In this document: in pieces, positions 37,267 through 45,251 of the stretch
Position numbering within the stretch: position 1 is the stretch's first letter
Layout: every line of letters starts with the position of its first letter
NCBI GenBank assembly: GCA_001567505.1
Contig: LLEU01000010.1
Location: 1 to 64,000, forward strand
Source of the DNA: Acidobacteria bacterium OLB17
GTDB taxonomy: Bacteria > Acidobacteriota > Blastocatellia > Pyrinomonadales > Pyrinomonadaceae
DNA length: 64,000 nt
Direction of reading: 5' to 3'
Translations under genes and position numbers: made by a program
The notes under the pieces: model-generated
What the model saw: the letters and a program-made list of their open reading frames with translations, nothing else
The model's database searches: none
Told to the model about the DNA's origin: nothing

Positions 37267-38149
37267 GTTGAGGCCTATTATACGACATCGAGCGACGTAT
37301 GGAGGCCAGGCCCCGCTTGCTGAACGATCGGAGTTGATAGTGGATCCTCAGACTTGCGTCAAAGCTGCCGCCGACATCGACGGTCGAAGCGATCGGGTTG
37401 GGCGCCGTTCGCTTCCTGATCTGCAGAATTAGCTTGCGCGGATCGCGGAGGCTAATATCTAGCGGCTCAAGCTTCGAGTCAGACGCCCATTCGCGTTCGA
37501 CGCACGCAGTGAGCCATTTCGGCAACGTCTCGGCGGCGTCGGCGATCGGAGTATCACGCAGATCTAGGCCGAAATATTTAGATGCAAGGCCGATCGCACA
37601 CACGATCCAGCGTCGGCGCTTCGGTTCGACCTCATCGAGGCACATCTGCCAATTGAAAGTCTTTGGACGATTTGCTACGAGGTAGTAAATGTCCCAGAGC
37701 TTTTCGCGGTACTGTCCGCCGTCGATCAGCCAGTGAACACAGACGACCCTGAGGTGGTCCTCAGCTGAAAGGATGCGGACCGGCTCGCCGTCAAGTTCCA
37801 GCTGTTCGCAGCGGGCGAAGAGCGTTGCCCAGTCGAGTGAATCGTGGCGGGAGAATTCATTATGGAGGTCGATGACGAGTTTTCGGCCCGCGGACGATGT
37901 ACGGATGCGTTCCGCCTCTCGAAAATGCTTTGACGGGACCGCAAGGTCGATGTCCGACGAAATGCGGCTTACCATTTCGGGATACGAACGTGAAATTGCC
38001 CAGCCCTTGAAAAGCACGGGTTCGATCCCTTCCGCGTGAAAGAGTCGAAAGGCGTCCGCGATCTTCTTCTGCTGTGCCTTTCGATATATCGTTGCCCAGC
38101 GGAATTCGTCAAAGACCTCGTCTTCGTCCTGTATGGGATCGTACTGCAT
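37232..38149 (-). CDS. Nucleotidyltransferase of the NTP_transf_5 type
   Basis: 305 residues. LFKGWAISRSYPEMVSRISSDIDLAV (about residues 46-71, written as two neighbouring motifs: KGWA and SDIDL) matches uncharacterised nucleotidyltransferases of the NTP_transf_5 group. Two Asp in S-D-I-D-L and a later VIDLHNEF would bind metal, and DHLRVVCVHWLIDGGQYREKLWDIYYL is the typical C-terminal helical block. Members of this family occur in lasso-peptide and polysaccharide clusters, usually beside PqqD and HprK-like genes, as here. Its substrate is unknown. A strong terminator separates it from the upstream PqqD-peptide gene, so it probably has its own promoter or is read at lower level. Confidence 0.75.
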   Translation of the reverse strand: MQYDPIQDEDEVFDEFRWATIYRKAQQKKIADAFRLFHAEGIEPVLFKGWAISRSYPEMVSRISSDIDLAVPSKHFREAERIRTSSAGRKLVIDLHNEFSRHDSLDWATLFARCEQLELDGEPVRILSAEDHLRVVCVHWLIDGGQYREKLWDIYYLVANRPKTFNWQMCLDEVEPKRRRWIVCAIGLASKYFGLDLRDTPIADAAETLPKWLTACVEREWASDSKLEPLDISLRDPRKLILQIRKRTAPNPIASTVDVGGSFDASLRIHYQLRSFSKRGLASIRRSMSYNRPQRETDDRSHISD

Positions 38150-38192
38150 CTGTTTGGCTACAACGTAGCATGCCTTTGCAAAAGGCTCAAGG

Positions 38193-38225
38193 CAAAGAAA
38201 AAGCGGAGGCGAAAATGTCTCCGCT
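38193..38225 (-). terminator. Intrinsic terminator after the PqqD-peptide gene
   Basis: AGCGGAG (38202-38208) pairs with CTCCGCT (38219-38225) over a 10-base loop. On the minus strand the stem runs into TTTTTCTTT (about 38193-38201). It lies 36 bases beyond the stop of the PqqD-peptide gene and 44 bases before the nucleotidyltransferase start. Confidence 0.85.
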
Positions 38226-38260
38226 GAGGGTACGAATTTCCGAAATGCGGCGAGATCCGA

Positions 38261-38758
38261 TCACGCGATGCACGTAAAGGTCGGCGTCATTCCTGCGTTG
38301 TCGCACATATTTGTCGAACAATTTGTAACAATCTGAGGACAATCAGAACTTCTCGAGCAGTTGCACGACGTCGCCGCCAGAGCGCTTTGCGGAGCCGCAA
38401 GCGACGCTATGATCGGAAGAGCGGCAACGGAGGCGATGCCGACCTTCTTGAGCATTTCGCGTCGGGTGCTGCCCTTGAATCGCGGTGCGACCTTGGTTTC
38501 CAGCAGGCCCTTGCTGCTAAGTTGGTCGATGGCGAGCCAAACAAAATCTTCGGTCACGGTGCCCTTCGAGCTTTTCTCGAACTCACGAACGATATCGCCC
38601 ACCGTATTCACACCGTCACAAGACATCCAAACGAACGCGGCGCTGTCGTTAAGACAATGAGCTTTATTGGCTTCCGTGTCATAAACGAGCATTTCGCCGG
38701 GCATTTCCTGCACGACGAGTCCCCGTTTTCGAGCCTTGGGTGTTTGTAAATCTGCCAT
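38261..38758 (-). CDS. PqqD/RRE-like domain fused to a Tat-like signal and a six-cysteine peptide
   Basis: 165 residues in three parts. Residues 11-87 are a PqqD-type RiPP-recognition-like winged helix (MLVYDTEANKAHCLNDSAA, then VWMSCDGVNTVGDIV and WLAIDQLSSKGLL). Residues 97-128 look like a secretion signal placed internally: STRREMLKK, then VGIASVAALPIIASLAA and an AxA-type site (SALA before ATS). The remaining 37 residues carry six Cys (132, 134, 140, 147, 152, 163) and many Ser/Thr/Asn. A very good Shine-Dalgarno (GGAGGATC) precedes the ATG. Upstream is a HprK-like kinase gene, downstream a nucleotidyltransferase. It may be a modified, exported peptide carrying its own recognition domain, or a membrane-anchored PqqD. 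Function is unknown. Confidence 0.8.
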   Translation of the reverse strand: MADLQTPKARKRGLVVQEMPGEMLVYDTEANKAHCLNDSAAFVWMSCDGVNTVGDIVREFEKSSKGTVTEDFVWLAIDQLSSKGLLETKVAPRFKGSTRREMLKKVGIASVAALPIIASLAAPQSALAATSCNCSRSSDCPQIVTNCSTNMCDNAGMTPTFTCIA

Positions 38759-38780
38759 TCTGATCCTCCGATAAAATAAA

Positions 38781-38806
38781 GGCGTAAAATATAACGCTAA
38801 AACGCC
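38781..38806 (-). promoter_or_regulatory. Hairpin between the HprK-like and PqqD-peptide genes
   Basis: GGCGT (38781-38785) pairs with ACGCC (38802-38806). On the minus strand it is followed by TTTATTTTAT and then the GGAGG of the PqqD-peptide gene. It could be a weak terminator/attenuator or a processing stem that sets different levels for kinase and peptide. Confidence 0.45.
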
Positions 38807-38811
38807 ATATT

Positions 38812-39612
38812 CTACAAAACTTTCGTCAGGTACTGCAAGAAAATTTCTGCAAAGCGCGGCGCGTGAGTTCGCTTTGATCTAATAATTAGAGCATTTTCCA
38901 TCACTCGCTGCATCACCCGAATTGAGTATGCCGAGTTAATTCTAATTGGGAGTGTAAACGGCGTGAGCGTCATCATCCCTTCCGCCGGCGTCAGTATTCT
39001 TGGCCGAAATCTCGCATTTTCCGCGTATTTCGTAAATAAGACGGCTCCGACCGGCATCGGCGAGCTTGCCGCCTTATCCGTTGAGACATCGACATTATAA
39101 GGCCTGTACCTGCCGTCGTCGGTCCGCATATTGATCGGCCGAGCGTAAGGGTGGACGAATCCACGCTCGTCAAGTATAGCAAATTCGTCGGAAAAATAGG
39201 TGGCCCCGCGTTTTACGAGTTCGAGGACGAGCGTCGATTTTCCCGAGAAGCTGTTTCCAGGGATGAGTAGTGCTCGTCCATTGATCCCGACCACGCCCGC
39301 ATGTACGAACACGCGGTCGGGACAGTGCTCGCCGATCCTAACGCGCAGGTAGCTGTCAAAATATTTGAAGACCCCGCGTGCGATCTCGTGGTGAGTGATG
39401 AGCTCACCATTGTGCTCGAAGAAGTAGCCGTGTTCGTTGTTCTTGCCGAAAACAAATACGTGTTCGGCCGGCCTATTCGACGGCTGCAGATCTCCAAGAA
39501 GCGACCTGCGGGCAGTTTCGATCGCCCGCTCCAAAATGCGGGCATTTCTGGATTCGAACCGTATTGCGAGGCCGAAGGAGACGAAGTCGAAACGGTGCGA
39601 GGACAACGCCAT
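38812..39612 (-). CDS. HPr-kinase-like P-loop protein
   Basis: 266 residues from ATG 39612, which overlaps the stop of the WbpL-like gene by one base (TAATG). VFVHAGVVGINGRALLIPGN, then SFSGKSTLVLELVKRGATYF, forms a Walker A (GNSFSGKS, about 119-126), and SDEFAILD (141-148) takes the place of the HprK acidic motif. This is the HprK C-terminal fold without the N-terminal HprK domain. Related kinases phosphorylate lasso-peptide precursors or occur in exosortase-type polysaccharide clusters. Here the likely substrate is the neighbouring PqqD-peptide, by inference. A longer in-frame start at 39840 lies within the previous gene and codes for unlikely sequence. Confidence 0.8.
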   Translation of the reverse strand: MALSSHRFDFVSFGLAIRFESRNARILERAIETARRSLLGDLQPSNRPAEHVFVFGKNNEHGYFFEHNGELITHHEIARGVFKYFDSYLRVRIGEHCPDRVFVHAGVVGINGRALLIPGNSFSGKSTLVLELVKRGATYFSDEFAILDERGFVHPYARPINMRTDDGRYRPYNVDVSTDKAASSPMPVGAVLFTKYAENARFRPRILTPAEGMMTLTPFTLPIRINSAYSIRVMQRVMENALIIRSKRTHAPRFAEIFLQYLTKVL

Positions 39613-40643
39613 TATTCGGAGATCCTCCGAGGTGCGGTAATGAGTTCGACGCCTAGCAAGATCACGCATATCGCCGCAGCAGCGATCCAGGCCGGGATCA
39701 AGCTTTGGCCGATCGCGGGCATCGTAACCGCGACGACACCGCCCGCGAGAGCAAGAAATCCATAGAAGATCGAGACTGTCGCATGTGAATATCCCCGACG
39801 CACAAGCTGCTGATAAATATGGCTCCGATGCGCGTGCCAAACTTTCTCACGCCGCAGAAGCCGCCTTACGAGCGTGTAGAGCGAGTCGAACAAGAACGGC
39901 CAAACAAGGAAGCAAGCGAGCGGAAGGCCGATGGTCCTGATCCCCGAACCGTTCGGGGCGAGCAGGCCTATGCTAGCGAAAGTGAATCCAAGAAACGCGC
40001 TTCCGGCATCACCCATAAAGATCTTTGCGGGCTGCCAGTTGAAGACGAGAAATCCGAGCGATGACGCGAATATCACACTTGCCAAAATCGCGAGTTCTAC
40101 CTGCCCGGAGATCACGCCGAGGACGCACCAACCGGCCGCGGCAGCCAGGGCCTGTATCCCCGCGATGCCGTCAATGCCGTCCATAAAGTTGTAGGCATTT
40201 ATGAGCCAGACGATAAAGAGCAGTGAGATACCGAACTCGATAACGCTCGAAAGTTCAGCCTGCTGACCGCCAAAAAAGATCGGGAATGGGCCGCGATCGA
40301 TAAGCACAATGGCGGTCGCGACGGTGTGAACGGCGATCCTGACGAAAGGCGGGAGCCCTCGCAGATCGTCGATCCAACTGATAGCGACGACAAGGACGGC
40401 ACCGGCGACGAAACCGTAAGAGATGGTCGAATGAGCGGAAGTCGAATAGATTACGAACGCGGCAAGTGAAATGCACGCGATGACTATCCCACCGCCTCTT
40501 GGCGTCGGAAGAGAGTGGGAACTTCGCTCATTCGGGACATCGAGGATCCCCTTTGCCAGCGTCCATCTGCGCACAAGGAAAACGCCTGCGGCCGAGACCA
40601 CAAAGACGATCACCGCCAAAATTGTTAGTACACTTGGATTCAC
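39612..40643 (-). CDS. WbpL/WecA-like undecaprenyl-phosphate sugar-1-phosphate transferase
   Basis: 343 residues, polytopic MraY/WecA superfamily enzyme that starts lipid-linked oligosaccharide synthesis. Signatures are LDVPNERSSHSLPTPRGGG, ISWIDDLRGLP (metal-binding DD), NAYNFMDGIDGIAG and IFMGDAGSAFLGF, plus LVRRLLRREKVWHAHRSHIYQ with the conserved HxHxxH-like motif. WbpL-type enzymes prefer UDP-N-acetyl-6-deoxyhexosamines, consistent with the UDP-L-amino-sugar cassette upstream. Its start overlaps the stop of the preceding glycosyltransferase by 4 bases. Confidence 0.9.
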   Translation of the reverse strand: MNPSVLTILAVIVFVVSAAGVFLVRRWTLAKGILDVPNERSSHSLPTPRGGGIVIACISLAAFVIYSTSAHSTISYGFVAGAVLVVAISWIDDLRGLPPFVRIAVHTVATAIVLIDRGPFPIFFGGQQAELSSVIEFGISLLFIVWLINAYNFMDGIDGIAGIQALAAAAGWCVLGVISGQVELAILASVIFASSLGFLVFNWQPAKIFMGDAGSAFLGFTFASIGLLAPNGSGIRTIGLPLACFLVWPFLFDSLYTLVRRLLRREKVWHAHRSHIYQQLVRRGYSHATVSIFYGFLALAGGVVAVTMPAIGQSLIPAWIAAAAICVILLGVELITAPRRISE

Positions 40644-41892
40644 CCTAGCAACGTCCTCCGATACGCCGATAGTGCGGTTTCAATAGAATACTTCTCAATA
40701 GCAGCGATGCGGGCTCGCTTGCCCATCTCGGCGAGCTTGTCCTTGTCCGATGCGAGCCGCTCGAGGGCCGTCAATAGGCCGCGGGGATCGCCCGGTTCAC
40801 AGTTCACGCCGACGTCGTCGTCAGAGATGACAAGATCGACCTCGCTTCCCTGTTCGCTGATCGCAAGGATCGGCTTTCCCGCAGCGAGAATGTTGTACGT
40901 TCGGCTCGGCATCGATACGCCCTTCATCTGCGGAACGAGCGACACGATCGCTGCATCACACGCGTTCAAGAACACGATCTGCTCGGAGCGCGGCCGTGGT
41001 TCCAAAAGTGTGATGTTCGAGAGTGCGTTCTCGGCGGCAAACTTTTTTACGAAGGGCAATTTAACACCTGTACCCAAAAAGACAAAATGGAACTGCGACG
41101 CAGGGTCGGCATCAAGAGCCTTGGCGGCCGAAAGTATCGTGTCGATGTCGTTCGGGTAGCCCATATTGCCCGCGTAAAGCAGCACGAACCGGTCTAGAAG
41201 GCCGAGTTCACGAAGCAGTGCGTTCTCGGACCTCGGCCGCGGCTCGACCGTCTCAAGCTCGGCCCAATTTGGAATAACGGTTATCGGAGTATCAAGGCCC
41301 AGTGTTTTCCGGCTTAAAAGCTCGTGCATATCGCGACCGACCGCGATTATCCCGGAGGTATGCTTATAGAGCCAGCGGTTACAAAAGCCAAGAAACCTTG
41401 CGATCAGCCCGTTCGGACGTGCTTTTCCGGCCGCTATAAGGATCTCCGGATAATTGTCGTGTACCAGCAGCGTGTACGCCGCCCCGCGAAATATCGCTGC
41501 GACAGCGACTATGAACGGCATCGTCGGCGGATTCGTGACGACAAGGACGCGATCACCTTTTCTAAGCGACGGAACGCGAGCAACAGCATTGAGCAGCTCA
41601 ACGTAAGCATGTTAACGATCCGGAACGCGATCACATTCTTGTTCAGGGTGGTCCCGGCAGCCCGAAAGATCTCGACGCCGTTCAGAACCTCGTGTTTTGG
41701 TGCCTGTGTGCCGCGGGCCGAGTAATTCGGCTGGCCGCAAAGAGCCTTGACCTCGAACGTATCGGTCAAACCTTCGGCGATCTTTGTCAGGTAATAACCT
41801 GTCGACGTCATCTCCGGAAAATAAAGCTCGGAGACCACCCAGAGTCTCGGCTTTGGTTCGGATGACGATCGTTGGCTTAGTTTATCGGACAT
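40640..41892 (-). CDS. Family 4 glycosyltransferase (WcaI-like), frame break near 41563
   Basis: About 417 codons. The N-terminal part reads WVVSELYFPEMTSTGYYLTKIAEGL and CGQPNYSARGTQAPKHEVLNGVEI, a WcaI-type opening, then breaks after LLLAFRRLEK. One extra A in CTTAGAAAA (coding strand, near 41563) gives RKGDRVLVVTNPPTMPF, which leads straight into the C-terminal part (VHDNYPEIL, FVLLYAGNMGYPNDID, GVSMPSRTYNILAAGKPILA with the GT-B nucleotide-sugar site). The span is 3n+2. It transfers a sugar during assembly of the surface polysaccharide. It overlaps the next upstream glycosyltransferase stop by 11 bases. Confidence 0.85.
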
Positions 41893-43075
41893 CTGCGACT
41901 AAGTGCGGGCGACGCGAAAGTGCCTCCGAAAGTACGCGGGCCGTTGCCTCGTCTATTTCCGATCGGGAGAGCCATGCCTCGGCGTATTCTCTTGCACGTT
42001 GCGACATCTGAGCGTAGTCCTCATCGCTCATCTCAACGCATCTCTTGATCTGCTCTAAGAACACCCTCCGCTTACCGAGGGAGATCGCCCAACCGATCCC
42101 CTTGTCCTCAATATCGGCCCAGACAGTGTTGTCGCTCGTAAGAAGCGGACAGCCGGCGGCGAGAGCCTCAATAAAAACATAGCCAAAGTTCTCATTCAGC
42201 GTCGGGAGGACAAAATAATGACTTTCGGCAAGGCGCCTTACAGCCTCGTTGTTCGGGAGAGCGCCGGCGACAGAAACGCTCACGTTCGGCGGCAGGCCGT
42301 CGATGATCGTTCTGCATTCCCGCCAATAGGCTTCGTCGTCTATCGGCCCGATGATCTCTAGGACGGCTTCGCCATTATCGATCTCCTTTAGACAGGTCAG
42401 AAGGTACGCAAGATTCTTCTTCGGCGAAATGCGCGAGAGATAAGCGAACCGCACCTTCCCGGGAACCTTCTTTGGCTTCCACTCAGGCGAGAAGTCCGGG
42501 AGTATCGATCGCGGTGCAAGGTCCGGTGCGGTCATAACGTCGAGATCCTTGCCAAAGACCGTACGGATATCCTGAGCATCTGCTTCGAACGAGGCCTTCC
42601 AGATCACGCCTCGGTACAACTGAACCGCCTTCGCGTATGCAAGGAATAGCTTCTTTTTCAAAGGCTTTATCGAGAGAGCCGCCTTCGACATCTCGCCGCA
42701 CGGAGAAAGTACTACGGGCAGATCGCTGATCAGGCCCTTCCTGCGTGCTGCAAGGAACCGGAGTACCGGCAGGCTGAAGGTGCTGTTCAGATAGACGATG
42801 TCCGGGTTAGCCTCTTTAGTCAACTGTGCAGCCCTGGCGGCCGTCAGTTCTCCGCTCTCGAAGTAATACGCTTCTGCGTTACCGATCGAATTCCATTTTC
42901 GAGGTTCAACGTCCTTGTATGGCGAGGTCTCGGCGAGATCGTGGTTCCTTGTAACGATATAGAAGTCGAATTCGCCCGAGAATCGGTCAACAAGGTTCAC
43001 GACCGACCACATTCCGCCTCCGCCCTTAAAACCCGGCAGATAATAGTCGCAAAAGATCAAGATACGAGGCCGCAT
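41882..43075 (-). CDS. Family 4 glycosyltransferase
   Basis: 397 residues, GT-B fold. The start ILIFCDYYLPGFKGGGGMWSVVNLV is the acceptor-side Rossmann domain with the glycine-rich loop. VRFAYLSRISPKKNLAYLL and FVLPTLNENFGYVFIEALAAGCPLLTSDNT (E-x7-E type: ENFGYVFIE) form the donor site. Donor sugar and linkage cannot be told. It is part of the minus-strand polysaccharide operon, 16 bases after the epimerase gene. Confidence 0.88.
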   Translation of the reverse strand: MRPRILIFCDYYLPGFKGGGGMWSVVNLVDRFSGEFDFYIVTRNHDLAETSPYKDVEPRKWNSIGNAEAYYFESGELTAARAAQLTKEANPDIVYLNSTFSLPVLRFLAARRKGLISDLPVVLSPCGEMSKAALSIKPLKKKLFLAYAKAVQLYRGVIWKASFEADAQDIRTVFGKDLDVMTAPDLAPRSILPDFSPEWKPKKVPGKVRFAYLSRISPKKNLAYLLTCLKEIDNGEAVLEIIGPIDDEAYWRECRTIIDGLPPNVSVSVAGALPNNEAVRRLAESHYFVLPTLNENFGYVFIEALAAGCPLLTSDNTVWADIEDKGIGWAISLGKRRVFLEQIKRCVEMSDEDYAQMSQRAREYAEAWLSRSEIDEATARVLSEALSRRPHLVADVR

Positions 43076-43091
43076 TCGATTGGTACAACGA

Positions 43092-44191
43092 TCACGAGCG
43101 GTGCTTTCGCTGACTCAGGTAACCGAGGACTATCCGAGTTACAGCGCTCGATACATTCGGTTCGGTGTACTCCGCCGGCGGGGTCCAAGCTGCGGGTTGC
43201 GCAAGGGCAAGCTCGACCGCCGAAACGATCGCATCGGGTGAGCTTCCGGCCAGAATGTTGCTTCCGCACTCTATCGTCTCGGCGCGTTCTGTAACGTCGC
43301 GAAGGGTCACGTTCGGGATCTTGAAGATACAGCATTCTTCCTGAACTGTGCCGCTGTCGGTCAGGACGGCCAGTGCATTCTTCTCAAGTTTTACGAAATC
43401 GAAGAAACCCATTGCATCGAGAAGGCGAACTTTATCACTCGAGGGAGCGATACCAAACTCTGCAAGTTTTGATGCTGTTCGAGGATGGACGCTGACAAGG
43501 CAGGGCTTGCCGTAGCGTTCTGCCGTACGGCTAAGGCCCTCAAAAATATTCGCAAGCCGCTCTTGCGAATCAACATTCTCCGCTCGATGAAGCGTTACGA
43601 GGAGATAATCGAATTGTGCGACACTGAGACGTTCGAGAGCGTCGCTTGCGTCGATCTTCGGTGCGAAATATTCAAGTACTTCGAATATCGGATTACCGGT
43701 CACAAAGATCCGATCCCGTTCGATGCCTTCCCGCAAAAGATTCTCCTTGCTCCGATGCGTGTAAGGCATCAGTACATTGCTCGAGTGGTCGATGATCCGC
43801 CGGTTTATTTCCTCAGGCACGCGGTCGTCAAAGCAGCGATTTCCCGCCTCCATATGAAAGACCGGAATGCCGCGTCGAGCAGCGGCGATCGCCGAGAGGG
43901 CACTGTTCGTATCACCGAGGATCAGGATGCGGTCGGGGCGATGTTCGGCGATCGCCTCGTCACATTTTGCGAGGATCTGGCCGGCCTGGTCCGCAAAAGA
44001 GGATGACCTGATGCCGAGAGCGACATCGGGGGTCCGCACCTCAAGCTCGCGAATGAAAACGTCGCTCAAGTTCTCCTCGTGGTTCTGTCCGGTGTGGACC
44101 GTGACATGCTCGCAGTGCTGATCGAGCAGGTTCAGGACGAGGCTCAGGCGGATTATCTCGGACGCGTCCCGAATATTGTCATTACCTTCAT
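43092..44191 (-). CDS. UDP-N-acetylglucosamine 2-epimerase family enzyme, frame break near 44160
   Basis: WecB/CapG/FnlC-like, about 366 codons. ATG 44191 gives MKVMTIFGTRP and then a frame break. One more G in CCGAGATAATC reads GTRPEIIRLSLVLNLLDQHC, then THTGQNHEENLSDVF-type sequence (VHTGQNHEEN) and joins the long frame. ILILGDTNSALSAIAAARRG, VFHMEAGNRCFDDRVPEE and NRRIIDHSSNVLMPYTH are the epimerase motifs. The span is 3n+2. With the two genes upstream it forms a dehydratase/reductase/2-epimerase cassette for a UDP-N-acetyl-L-6-deoxyhexosamine. Confidence 0.88.
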
Positions 44192-44204
44192 AGGGCGTGT
44201 GATC

Positions 44205-45251
44205 CTAGTTTGCCGCGAATCTCCGTATCTCGGAATCGGCCTCTGTGAGCAGCTTTAGAAGCTCATCGCCTGCGATGTTGTCGTTTCTGGACGAATACTC
44301 GCTCGTAAGAGCAGCTTCAAGATCTGCACCGTCGCGAAGCTCTGGAAGCACCGGCAGAATCACATAGTAATCGCCGGACTCGATAGTTCTAAAACATTCT
44401 TCTTCAGAGACCATTATCTCATGAACTTTTTCGCCCGGGCGGATGCCGGTAAAGATCATCTCGACCTTGTTCTCGCCCATCAGCACCTGCGCGACATCGG
44501 TGATCTTCGCGGCCGGGACCTTCGGGATGAATGTGCAGCCGCGCCGGCCGCTCCGTACCGCTTCGAAGACGGTATCGACCGCTCGATCCAGGCTAAGGAG
44601 GAACCGCGTCATCTCAGGCAGCGTGATCGTCACGGGCTTTCCCTGGCGTATCTGTTCGACAAACAGCGGAATGATCGAACCGCGTGAAGCTATCACGTTC
44701 CCGTAGCGGACACAGTTGATATTCACGTCCTTGCAGTCACGATTCGCTTCGAGCAAGATCCGTTCCTGCACGGCCTTCGTCATCCCCATCACGTTGATCG
44801 GTTTGCAGGCTTTATCGGTCGAGATGCCGACGACCAATTCCACAGGCAGGTCGTTCTCTCGTAATGCTCTTGCGACGTTCGCCGCCCCGCCGATATTCGT
44901 TTCGACGGCTTCGAGCGGAAAGTATTCGCAGGAAGGCACCTGCTTAAGTGCGGCAGCGTGAAAGACGACATCTGAGCTCCGCATAGCGGCGAGAAGGGCG
45001 GGATAATTTCGAACGTCACCGATCCGAAATCGAAGAAGGTCCTGCGAATTCTGGTAGATGATCTCGTCGGTCGCCGCCTTGCGGTCCATAAAATCGAGCC
45101 GCATATAATGCTGCTTTGCTTCGTCGCGGGAGAAGACCGTGATGCTTTCGGGTCGCCCCATTTCGCCCGTCAATATTCGCCTGACGAGTGTTTGGCCGAG
45201 CGATCCTGTGCCGCCGGTTACGAGAATGCGTTTGCCTTCGAGTGTGTTCAT
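44205..45251 (-). CDS. UDP-N-acetylglucosamine 4,6-dehydratase/5-epimerase (FnlA/CapE-like)
   Basis: 348 residues, short-chain dehydrogenase fold of the polysaccharide-biosynthesis (CapD-like) group. RILVTGGTGSLGQTLVRRIL is the NAD site. In place of YxxxK it has MGMTK (in KPINVMGMTKAVQERIL), as in CapE/FnlA-type enzymes. NINCVRYGNVIASRGSIIPLF and the C-terminal FTGIRPGEKVHEIMVSEEE match the family. It should convert UDP-GlcNAc to a 4-keto-6-deoxy-L-hexose, the first step of UDP-L-FucNAc or UDP-L-QuiNAc synthesis. Its start overlaps the stop of the reductase gene by 4 bases. Confidence 0.88.
   Translation of the reverse strand: MNTLEGKRILVTGGTGSLGQTLVRRILTGEMGRPESITVFSRDEAKQHYMRLDFMDRKAATDEIIYQNSQDLLRFRIGDVRNYPALLAAMRSSDVVFHAAALKQVPSCEYFPLEAVETNIGGAANVARALRENDLPVELVVGISTDKACKPINVMGMTKAVQERILLEANRDCKDVNINCVRYGNVIASRGSIIPLFVEQIRQGKPVTITLPEMTRFLLSLDRAVDTVFEAVRSGRRGCTFIPKVPAAKITDVAQVLMGENKVEMIFTGIRPGEKVHEIMVSEEECFRTIESGDYYVILPVLPELRDGADLEAALTSEYSSRNDNIAGDELLKLLTEADSEIRRFAAN

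Noticed and set aside
38812-39840. 342-codon version of the HprK-like gene starting at 39840
   Set aside because: The extra 76 residues are antisense-like, Cys/Arg-rich and lie within the WbpL-like gene; ATG 39612 overlaps the previous stop in TAATG and fits the family.
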